Shown here piece by piece: positions 1 to 5,746 of a stretch of 16,504 nucleotides of DNA. The stretch comes from Chromatiales bacterium (GTDB lineage: Bacteria; Pseudomonadota; Gammaproteobacteria; UBA6429; Thiohalophilaceae): assembly GCA_027001895.1 (NCBI GenBank), contig JALTLP010000176.1, positions 1-16,504 on the forward strand, in the 5' to 3' direction. A model generated the notes under the pieces. It made no database searches, was not told where the DNA came from, and was given only the letters and a program-made list of their open reading frames with translations. How positions within the stretch are numbered: position 1 is the stretch's first letter; each line of letters begins with the position of its first letter. The translations under genes and the position numbers were made by a program.

Positions 1-962
1 ACTTTAACCTGGTTGCTGGTGCAGGGAGCACCAGGATAGAAAGTTCTAAAAACGTGAAAATTATTCTAAATAATGTTTTCACAATTTCCAATACTGACTC
101 AACGCCTACCGACAAACAAACGACAGGTTATATTTATAGTTACTTTAATTTAGAAGACATTGATCTCACTCTAGGGGTGACTAATGAAGATATAGACAGC
201 GAAAAACAACTAAATCATATCGATGAACTCAACCCTAAATTCGGATTTAGTTATAATATAAGCAAACAATTTCGCCTTCGACTTGCAGCATTTAATACGA
301 TAAAACGGGCACTTGTTTCTAATCAAACACTTGAACCAACGCAACTTGCTGGCTTTAACCAATTTTATGACGATCTAAACACCACCAAAGCCAAGGTGAA
401 AGGTCTTGCCTTGGATTATATCAATACTCGAAATGTCTCATCAGGGTTAGAAATTCTCAATAGAGACATAGAAATTCCTCGTTCTAGTGGTTCCCCTGCT
501 AAATTAATTTTTGAGAATCTTGATGAAAAATTATATTCATTTTATCTGAACTGGGTACTTTCAAATAGTTATCAAGTTAACATTAAGTATAAACAACAAA
601 ATTACACTTATACAGATTTACAAACGCGAGATAGTAAACTTGAAGAACTACCTCTTACTCTAAAATACATAAACTCCAATGGTTTTTACTCTCAATTAAG
701 ATATACCAGAATCAAACAAAATATTAAATTTGTTACCAGTAGTAGTGCCAGCTTCAAAGAAACCAATTTTGGAATAGCTGACTTGTCAATTGGTTATAAA
801 CTGCCTGGTCGTGCAGGCAAAATATATTTCACAATAAACAATCTGCAAGACAGAAACTTTATGTACCAGGATGGGTATGAATACGGTGCTGATGACTTTA
901 ATGTTGTTACAAACTACTTACCGGAAAGAACAACCACTTTAGGACTTATAATACATTTTTAA
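1..962 (+). CDS. Outer-membrane beta-barrel protein, C-terminal part (5' end outside window)
   Basis: The reading frame is open from position 3 to the TAA at 960-962, giving 319 residues, so the start lies upstream of the window; the GTG at 54 is simply an internal valine codon. The visible part alternates polar and hydrophobic residues in short strands separated by polar turns, and it ends in LGLIIHF with a terminal phenylalanine, the signature recognised by the Bam complex. This supports an outer-membrane barrel. The stretch with NPKFGFSY, then NQTLEPTQLAGFNQF, recalls the C-terminal barrels of large TPR-containing, TonB-receptor-like proteins of gamma- and betaproteobacteria; that match is from memory. 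Transported substrate and N-terminal domains cannot be told. A lipoprotein gene follows after 20 nt and probably shares its transcript. The gene is richer in A+T than the core genes downstream. Confidence 0.75.
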   Translation, partial: FNLVAGAGSTRIESSKNVKIILNNVFTISNTDSTPTDKQTTGYIYSYFNLEDIDLTLGVTNEDIDSEKQLNHIDELNPKFGFSYNISKQFRLRLAAFNTIKRALVSNQTLEPTQLAGFNQFYDDLNTTKAKVKGLALDYINTRNVSSGLEILNRDIEIPRSSGSPAKLIFENLDEKLYSFYLNWVLSNSYQVNIKYKQQNYTYTDLQTRDSKLEELPLTLKYINSNGFYSQLRYTRIKQNIKFVTSSSASFKETNFGIADLSIGYKLPGRAGKIYFTINNLQDRNFMYQDGYEYGADDFNVVTNYLPERTTTLGLIIHF

Positions 963-982
963 ACAAACGGAGGATATACCAC

Positions 983-1375
983 ATGAAAATAAAAATAACA
1001 GGCCTACTTGTACTTTTTATGGCTTTATTAACAACCGGCTGTACTCGTATAGATATTGATAAAAAAGATGTTGTCAAAAACAAACCTGATAATAGTCAGG
1101 TGAACTTTGGTACTGTCTCAAAAGATGTCTTTAAAGCACTGGACACCAAAGGTGATCGTGCTGTTATTGGAACAATTGGCAAAGATGGCCAGTTAGCCTT
1201 TTACGGCCAAACAGGAAATAAATTCAGATTTCCTGAAGGCAAGGGTGAACCAAAAGGTAAGGGTAAATTACTTAAAAAGATTACCATTGAAGTTTACCAA
1301 AACAGTCCTGAATGTTTTCTAATCCGTCCTGGTGATGGTACAAGTTTCTGGTATCCCTGGGATTGCCCTAAATAA
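983..1375 (+). CDS. Small predicted lipoprotein of unknown function
   Basis: This 130-residue protein begins with a lysine-containing n-region, a hydrophobic stretch (about residues 7-18) and a lipobox-like TTGC, so Cys20 is the likely lipidated residue. The residue after it is Thr, which does not suggest inner-membrane retention, so an outer-membrane location is plausible. The mature part is lysine- and glycine-rich in the middle (KGEPKGKGK, about 87-95) and carries two more cysteines, C111 and C128, which could form a disulphide. A good ribosome site (GGAGG, about 9 nt before the ATG) supports the start. It follows the barrel gene by 20 nt and is closed by a strong terminator, so the two probably form an operon end and may act together at the outer membrane. 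I do not recognise the family. Confidence 0.75.
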   Translation: MKIKITGLLVLFMALLTTGCTRIDIDKKDVVKNKPDNSQVNFGTVSKDVFKALDTKGDRAVIGTIGKDGQLAFYGQTGNKFRFPEGKGEPKGKGKLLKKITIEVYQNSPECFLIRPGDGTSFWYPWDCPK

Positions 1376-1394
1376 TTAACTTGTAAGATAAGAC

Positions 1395-1427
1395 AAACCG
1401 GTGCAATTCTTCCTGCACCGGTTTTTT
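1395..1427 (+). terminator. Rho-independent terminator after the lipoprotein gene
   Basis: An 11-bp perfect stem (AAACCGGTGCA at 1395-1405 paired with TGCACCGGTTT at 1414-1424) encloses an 8-nt loop and runs into six T residues (1422-1427). It lies 20 nt after the lipoprotein stop codon and ends the barrel/lipoprotein transcript. Confidence 0.93.
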
Positions 1428-1577
1428 ACATATAACGTGCTTTATCCCTTACTATAGCACGCCTCTTTTTTGACAGCACCCCAAACGCCTACTAATATAA
1501 AGTAAATATATTAATAAATTGTATGATGATAACTCACATACACAATTAACAATTCAGGGGTACTCTTAAATTTTATA

Positions 1578-1669
1578 CTGTCATTTCGACCGCAGGGAGA
1601 AATCTTATATTGATAAAGTATCCAACATCTCAAAGATAAAAAGATTTCTCCCTACGGTCGAAATGACAG
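1578..1669. repeat. Large inverted repeat, REP/MITE-like
   Basis: Two 29-bp arms (1578-1606 and 1641-1669) are inverted copies with a single mismatch (28/29), separated by a 34-nt A+T-rich loop. The arm begins CTGTCATTTCGACCG and continues with an AGGGAGAAATC core. Arms of this look are known from dispersed intergenic palindromes in many bacterial genomes, some of them mobilised by REP-associated (RAYT) transposases; that link is from general knowledge and cannot be tested here. There is no T-run after it, so it is not a typical terminator. Only one copy occurs in this window. Confidence 0.85.
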
Positions 1670-1734
1670 CTAGCAATAGTTAACATAATAATTAATTTAT
1701 CTTTTCTTAGACTGTAATTGATTTACCAACGAAT

Positions 1735-2811
1735 ATGAAACTACTCGATATACTTCACCCAAGAGAAATAGAAGATCGCTATTACCGTTTCTTTTTTGTT
1801 ACGAACTACAGTTATTTTTTAGGTGTACTGATTCATTCATCATTTATCTACCTGTTTAGCTATATAAATAATGACTTCATGATGAAGTACAATATTATAA
1901 GCTCCCTGGTGTTTCTGACAGCCTTTATATTAAACCGCAAAACATGGCATCAACTGGCTTTATTACTGATCTTATTAGAAATCCCTCTGCATGCCAGTCT
2001 TGCAACTCATTTTGTTGGCTGGGACAGTGGCTTTTACGTTTACTTAATGGCTTTAATCCCGCTGGTTTGTTTTTACCCGAGCTGGTCGACACTTTTTAAA
2101 GTTGTATTGTGCTGCCTGGTTACCTTTTTTTCACTTGGTCTGAAATACTATTCGGTACTTTCACCTGCGGCTACACCGGTTTCCACCGAGGTAATGAATA
2201 ACCTGTTTTATATGAACAACCTGTATTTCTACGTGGTACTGGTATTTTTATCATTATACTACGCGTTGGCCGATAACCGTGCCCATAATGAACTACAGCT
2301 TTCATACCAAAAAATTAACAAGCTTGCGCGCACCGACACGTTAACCGGCCTGTCGAACCGCCGCGATACGCTTGAACGTATTGAACTTGAAGCATTACGT
2401 TGTGAGCGCAAAAAATGTGAAATGGCAATTATTCTTGCCGATATTGATAACTTTAAAGAATTCAATGACCAGTATGGCCATGACTGTGGTGACTTTGTTC
2501 TGGTTGCTGTTGCTGATTCTATTGAAAACATGTTGCGACGAGATGACCACGTAGGTCGTTGGGGGGGTGAGGAGTTTATTATTATTCTTCCGGAAACATC
2601 CGCTGAAAAAGCAGCACAGGTTGTGGAAATGATTCGTCAGAACCTTGGCGCCAATCATTTTAACTACAAAGGTAACGAACACCATGTAACGATGACTTTC
2701 GGTGTCAGCATGTGTAACCACAATAAGGATATAGATAAAACAATTAAGGATGCAGACGCTGCAATGCTGCAAGGTAAAAAGAGTGGCAAAAACAAGGTTA
2801 TCTTTGCCTGA
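1735..2811 (+). CDS. Membrane-anchored diguanylate cyclase (GGDEF domain)
   Basis: The 358-residue protein should make cyclic di-GMP from two GTP at the inner membrane. The N-terminal half (about 20-178) carries roughly five or six hydrophobic segments with little soluble sequence between them, an MHYT/7TM-like sensor arrangement without a recognisable family. A short linker (about 180-198) leads to a GGDEF domain from about 199 to 358. The active-site motif is GGEEF (277-281), with the metal-site motif ADIDNF around 235-240. An intact allosteric inhibition site, R268xxD271, lies exactly five residues before GGEEF, so product inhibition is expected. There is no EAL domain. The ribosome site before the ATG is weak. 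The gene stands alone between the inverted repeat and a convergent small gene. The signal it senses is unknown. Confidence 0.93.
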   Translation: MKLLDILHPREIEDRYYRFFFVTNYSYFLGVLIHSSFIYLFSYINNDFMMKYNIISSLVFLTAFILNRKTWHQLALLLILLEIPLHASLATHFVGWDSGFYVYLMALIPLVCFYPSWSTLFKVVLCCLVTFFSLGLKYYSVLSPAATPVSTEVMNNLFYMNNLYFYVVLVFLSLYYALADNRAHNELQLSYQKINKLARTDTLTGLSNRRDTLERIELEALRCERKKCEMAIILADIDNFKEFNDQYGHDCGDFVLVAVADSIENMLRRDDHVGRWGGEEFIIILPETSAEKAAQVVEMIRQNLGANHFNYKGNEHHVTMTFGVSMCNHNKDIDKTIKDADAAMLQGKKSGKNKVIFA

Positions 2812-2855
2812 GCGCTGTTAACCTGTAGATCGTATAAGCCCTGCTTACAAAAAAA

Positions 2856-3056
2856 TCATGCTGCACGAAATTTTTCGTAACGTACCTTTACTTGAATATT
2901 TTTTATAGTATGGGGAATAGAATTTTTAAGACTGTCAGGGTTGCAACTAATAACAACGACAACCTCGTTTGTATCCGGGCGCGGTATAATCATATCAACG
3001 CCATCTATTTCCAACCACTTACCCGCTACGTCCATCGCATGGGAGAGATTTGACAT
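2856..3056 (-). CDS. Small conserved-looking hypothetical protein (66 aa)
   Basis: This minus-strand gene is short but credible: its ATG is preceded by AAAGGA at a good distance, it lies in an otherwise unexplained gap, and its upstream region carries a structured regulatory array (3111-3149). The protein has no signal peptide or membrane segment. It reads as a small alpha/beta domain: an N-terminal helix (about 1-16), a strand around GVDMIIP, a hydrophobic strand VVVVISC (about 33-39) and a last strand near IQVKVRYEKFRAA. The order GV..., a valine-rich strand, IP and a final hydrophobic strand faintly recalls small domains found ahead of some trypsin-like proteases, but this is only a resemblance. 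It converges on the diguanylate cyclase gene (44 bp apart) and diverges from grxD. Function unknown. Confidence 0.7.
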   Translation of the reverse strand: MSNLSHAMDVAGKWLEIDGVDMIIPRPDTNEVVVVISCNPDSLKNSIPHTIKNIQVKVRYEKFRAA

Positions 3057-3110
3057 TGTTAATCCTTTTTTCTTGGTTTAAGTAAGCATAGACAATGTAA
3101 TAAATATTTC

Positions 3111-3149
3111 ATGTGATCTATGCACATTTGGACTGTGCACTATTCACAA
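3111..3149. promoter_or_regulatory. Tandem TGTG-N7-CACA operator-like array
   Basis: TGTG at 3112-3115, CACA at 3123-3126, TGTG at 3134-3137 and CACA at 3145-3148 begin exactly 11 bp apart. This makes two inverted-repeat units 22 bp (about two helix turns) apart that agree at 12 of 15 positions (shared pattern TGTG--CTAT-CACA). The left unit contains TGTGATCTA, identical to a half of the CRP consensus, but its spacer is 7 rather than 8. It lies 55-93 bp upstream of the small minus-strand gene; if TATGCT (minus strand, 3090-3085) is that gene's -10, the units centre near -41 and -63. Confidence 0.5.
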
Positions 3150-3234
3150 TTTAAGAAAAAAACAAAATAAGCTGCAAAAGTACTGGAAATGCGACTAAAC
3201 AGCCCACATGTTAAGCCTACAGATTGAATGGCTA

Positions 3235-3259
3235 ATACCTTAGTATTTTACTTGGGTAT
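3235..3259. promoter_or_regulatory. Putative IscR type 1-like operator upstream of grxD
   Basis: A 25-bp interrupted palindrome, ATACCTTAGTA then TTT then TACTTGGGTAT, matches 21 of 25 positions of the IscR type 1 consensus as I remember it (ATASYYGACT, RWWW, YAGTCRRSTAT). The mismatches are symmetric (positions 7, 9, 17, 19). It lies 65 bp before the start codon of grxD, an iron-sulphur-linked glutaredoxin, which makes IscR control sensible. It ends 17 nt before a possible -10 (TATATT, 3277-3282), so it would overlap the -35 region, as expected for a repressor. Confidence 0.55.
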
Positions 3260-3276
3260 TTAAAACATCGCCAATT

Positions 3277-3282
3277 TATATT
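3277..3282 (+). promoter_or_regulatory. Possible -10 element of grxD
   Basis: TATATT lies 42 nt before the grxD start codon. No good -35 is seen at 16-18 nt; TTGGGT (3252-3257) is 19 nt away and lies inside the IscR-like palindrome. The call rests mainly on this placement. Confidence 0.35.
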
Positions 3283-3324
3283 AGAATTAGCTGATTCACA
3301 TTTTTACTAATTAAAGAGGTCTCT

Positions 3325-3639
3325 ATGGACGTATTAGAACGTATCGACAAAATTGTAAAAGATAACCCCGTGGTTATTTTTATGAAGGGCACCCCACAGC
3401 TTCCACAATGTGGGTTTTCCAGCCGTACAGCAGAGGCATTAATGGCTTGCGGCAAAGAATTTGCCCACGTTAATGTATTGGCCGACCCGGAAATTTTTGA
3501 AAACCTGCCCCGCTACGCAGACTGGCCAACCTTCCCCCAGGTTTATATCAATGGCGAATTAATTGGTGGCTGTGATATTACCCTGGAAATGTTCCAGAAA
3601 GGCGAACTGAAGCAAATGGTAGAAGCAGCAGCCGCTTAA
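3325..3639 (+). CDS. grxD: Monothiol glutaredoxin, Grx4 family
   Basis: The 104-residue protein matches the single-domain CGFS glutaredoxins. These bind a bridging [2Fe-2S] cluster as a homodimer with glutathione, or as a heterodimer with BolA, and pass clusters to acceptor proteins in the cytoplasm. The active-site motif is CGFS at 29-32, preceded by the family stretch VVIFMKGTP, and followed by the glutathione-binding WPTFPQVYI (about 67-75, containing the cis-proline) and GGCDI (81-85). Length is normal. AGAGG stands about 8 nt before the ATG. The gene is monocistronic, closed by a terminator, and preceded by a palindrome that resembles an IscR site, in line with a role in iron-sulphur homeostasis. 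No bolA neighbour is seen. Confidence 0.96.
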   Translation: MDVLERIDKIVKDNPVVIFMKGTPQLPQCGFSSRTAEALMACGKEFAHVNVLADPEIFENLPRYADWPTFPQVYINGELIGGCDITLEMFQKGELKQMVEAAAA

Positions 3640-3656
3640 ATTTTTACTTTTCTGAT

Positions 3657-3689
3657 AAAAGCCCCGCTAATTTTAGTGGGGCTTTTTTT
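3657..3689 (+). terminator. Rho-independent terminator after grxD
   Basis: AAAAGCCCCGCTAA (3657-3670) pairs with TTAGTGGGGCTTTT (3673-3686) with one G-U pair; the innermost pairs must open to form the loop. A run of seven T residues (3683-3689) follows the GC-rich part. It lies 18 nt after the grxD stop. Confidence 0.92.
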
Positions 3690-3833
3690 ATGCTTATTTT
3701 CTATGTTAGTGAAGGCTTGTAATTACAAACAGCCAAATGCTGGCCAAAATTCCCTGTTGAAATTTGCCAATGTGCTAATAATCGCATACAGTTACGCAAT
3801 AAAATCATTGTCTTAGCAACACATGAGAGACCC

Positions 3834-4619
3834 ATGCTGATTATAAAAAAATTAAAATCACTCTTTCTGGTTACTTCTATTGCGCTTGCTGCGGCGAGTT
3901 GCGCATCGGTTAATGGCCCGTCTCCAGATCATGACCCGTTTGAATCTTACAACCGCGCCATGTTCCAGTTTAATGATGCGGTAGACCGCAACGTACTCAA
4001 GCCGGTGGCGGCGGCCTATAAAGATTATGTGCCCAGCCCGGTGCGTTCCGGTATATCCAATTTTTTTAGTAACCTCGGTGATATTCTGGTTGTATTAAAT
4101 GATCTGCTACAGGGTAAATTTGCTCAGGCTCGTGACGATTCACTGCGCTTTTTTGTAAACACCGTTTTTGGTGTCTTTGGTATTTTTGATGTTGCAACCC
4201 ATATGGAACTTCCCAAGCACCACGAAGACTTTGGCCAAACGCTGGGAACCTGGGGCATAAGCGATGGCCCCTACCTTGTATTACCCTTTCTTGGTCCAAG
4301 TTCGTTGCGCGACACGGCCGGCTTGCTGGTCGATGCCCAGGTCGACCCTATCTATGATATTAGCGATACCGAAGCCCGCTATGCAACTATCGGCTTAAAA
4401 GCGGTCGATACCCGGGCTGATTTACTCGGCGCGTCCAAGGTGCTCGATCAGGCTGCTTTCGACCGTTATGCCTTTTTGCGAGACGCTTATTTACAGCGCC
4501 GTAAACACCTTGTTTATGACGGCAACCCGCCTCAGGATGAAAATTCAAAGCCGGTTGCACCGACTAACTCAGAAGAAGACCAGTTACTGGAAGATGATCT
4601 GGAAAAAGCATTACAATAA
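3834..4619 (+). CDS. mlaA: MlaA outer-membrane lipoprotein for phospholipid retrieval
   Basis: MlaA (VacJ) sits in the outer membrane, takes misplaced phospholipids from the outer leaflet and hands them to MlaC, which returns them to the MlaFEDB complex. The 261-residue product starts with a lipoprotein signal and lipobox AASC (Cys23). The family core follows: DPFESYNRAMFQFND (about 34-48), a hydrophobic part with NFFSNLGD, RFFVNTVFGVFGIFD, the EDFGQTLGTWG stretch, GPYLVLPFLGPSSLRD and the DPIYDI segment. The C-terminus (about 233-261) is acidic and low in complexity. Length is ordinary for the family. The ribosome site is GAGAG just before the ATG. It is on the same strand as the following yrbG-like gene, 61 nt away. 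No other mla gene is in the window, so its partners must be elsewhere. Confidence 0.96.
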   Translation: MLIIKKLKSLFLVTSIALAAASCASVNGPSPDHDPFESYNRAMFQFNDAVDRNVLKPVAAAYKDYVPSPVRSGISNFFSNLGDILVVLNDLLQGKFAQARDDSLRFFVNTVFGVFGIFDVATHMELPKHHEDFGQTLGTWGISDGPYLVLPFLGPSSLRDTAGLLVDAQVDPIYDISDTEARYATIGLKAVDTRADLLGASKVLDQAAFDRYAFLRDAYLQRRKHLVYDGNPPQDENSKPVAPTNSEEDQLLEDDLEKALQ

Positions 4620-4680
4620 GCGCCTCTTTTAACTTCTGGCATCACAATAACTTGTCAATTTTCCTCAGGAACCACCCGCT

Positions 4681-5694
4681 ATGCTAGCGCAGCTTCTTTA
4701 CCCGTCTTTAGCCATTATCGGTGGCTTTTTCGTGCTTGTTTGGGGAGCAGACCGCTTTGTGCTTGGTGGCGCGGCCACCGCAAGATGCCTCGGGGTATCA
4801 CCCTTAATTATCGGCCTTACCATTATTGGTTTTGGCACCTCGGCACCGGAAATGCTGGTATCGGCTGTTGCTGCATTTGAAGGCACCCCCAACCTTGCCA
4901 TTGGTAATGCGATTGGTTCAAATATAACCAATATTGCGCTGGTGCTAGGCAGTACCGCATTGGTCACGCCGCTGATGGTGGAATCACAAATCCTTAAACG
5001 CGAATACCCGATTATGTTTATGGTCATGCTGCTGGCCCTTGGCATGATGTGGGACCTGAAACTGGGCATGGTTGACGGTATTATTCTGCTGGTTGGCCTG
5101 CTTTTGATAATGGGCTGGATGGTGCAAATTGGCCTCAATGAAAACAACCAGCATAAAAAACATAAACAAATAGAATCTGAGCAAGACCCTCTCGAAGACG
5201 AATTTGAATCTGAAATCCCCAAAATGTCCCTTGGGCTGGCGCTATTCTGGCTGGTTTTTGGTTTTGCGCTCTTAATTATAAGTTCAAAGGTGCTGGTCTG
5301 GGGCGCAGTCGAAGTTGCGCATTATTTCGATGTAAGCGACCTGGTGATTGGCCTGACCATTGTTGCCCTGGGCACCAGCCTGCCCGAACTGGCCGCAACC
5401 ATGACCAGTGCACTTAAAGGCGAGCACGATCTGGCCATTGGTAATATTATTGGTTCCAACATTTTTAACCTGCTGGCGGTTATTGGTATCCCCGCGGTTA
5501 TCACCCCCATCGAATTGCAGGAAAATGTGCTACAACGTGACTTTTTTAGCATGATAGGCATCAGCCTTGGACTCTTTGCCATGGCCTACGGGTTTAAAGG
5601 TAACGGCCGGATTAACCGCGTCGAAGGCCTTATACTGTTAAGCGCTTATATTGGCTACATGACATGGATATACTTTAGCGCCACCCTGGTTTGA
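4681..5694 (+). CDS. yrbG: Calcium/sodium antiporter family protein (YrbG-like)
   Basis: An inner-membrane cation exchanger of the CaCA superfamily, 337 residues with about ten transmembrane segments in two inverted halves. The alpha-repeats carry the ion-binding motifs: GFGTSAPE (50-57) with GNAIGSN (75-81) in the first half, and ALGTSLPE (229-236) with GNIIGSN (254-260) in the second. The halves are joined by a hydrophilic loop rich in Glu, Asp and Lys (about 153-181). The family normally exchanges Ca2+ for Na+ or H+, but the actual ion of YrbG-type proteins is not settled. An AGGA lies about 12 nt before the ATG. In E. coli yrbG also stands directly before kdsD; here kdsA has come between them. 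The start codon of kdsA follows 52 nt after its stop. Confidence 0.94.
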   Translation: MLAQLLYPSLAIIGGFFVLVWGADRFVLGGAATARCLGVSPLIIGLTIIGFGTSAPEMLVSAVAAFEGTPNLAIGNAIGSNITNIALVLGSTALVTPLMVESQILKREYPIMFMVMLLALGMMWDLKLGMVDGIILLVGLLLIMGWMVQIGLNENNQHKKHKQIESEQDPLEDEFESEIPKMSLGLALFWLVFGFALLIISSKVLVWGAVEVAHYFDVSDLVIGLTIVALGTSLPELAATMTSALKGEHDLAIGNIIGSNIFNLLAVIGIPAVITPIELQENVLQRDFFSMIGISLGLFAMAYGFKGNGRINRVEGLILLSAYIGYMTWIYFSATLV

Positions 5695-5746
5695 AGATAA
5701 ACGCAAATAAACGTATCCTGACACATTCAGCAGGAGCAGGACTTAA

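Larger units (their letters stand above)
1376..1734. other. Gene-free interval with terminator and palindromic repeat
   Basis: This 359-bp stretch between the lipoprotein gene and the diguanylate cyclase holds no credible coding sequence on either strand. It contains the terminator at 1395-1427 and the large inverted repeat at 1578-1669. The last 65 bp before the cyclase are very A+T-rich; I could not pick out a convincing promoter or a clear Shine-Dalgarno sequence there. Confidence 0.7.

Noticed and set aside
54..56. GTG as the start of the first gene
   Set aside because: The frame is open to the left edge of the window and the sequence starts in the middle of a beta-barrel, so this is an internal Val codon of a truncated gene.
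2832..2846. Hairpin TAAGC-CCT-GCTTA between the cyclase and the small gene as a terminator
   Set aside because: Only a 5-bp stem and followed by A residues on the plus strand and no T-run on the minus strand.
3112..3127. Ordinary CRP site
   Set aside because: The left half TGTGATCTA is perfect but the right half is one base too close (7 rather than 8 nt between TGTG and CACA), so a standard CRP call is not justified.
3757..3784. Promoter TTGAAA-16-TAATCG before mlaA
   Set aside because: The -10 is poor and other A+T-rich hexamers nearby score equally; not strong enough to annotate.
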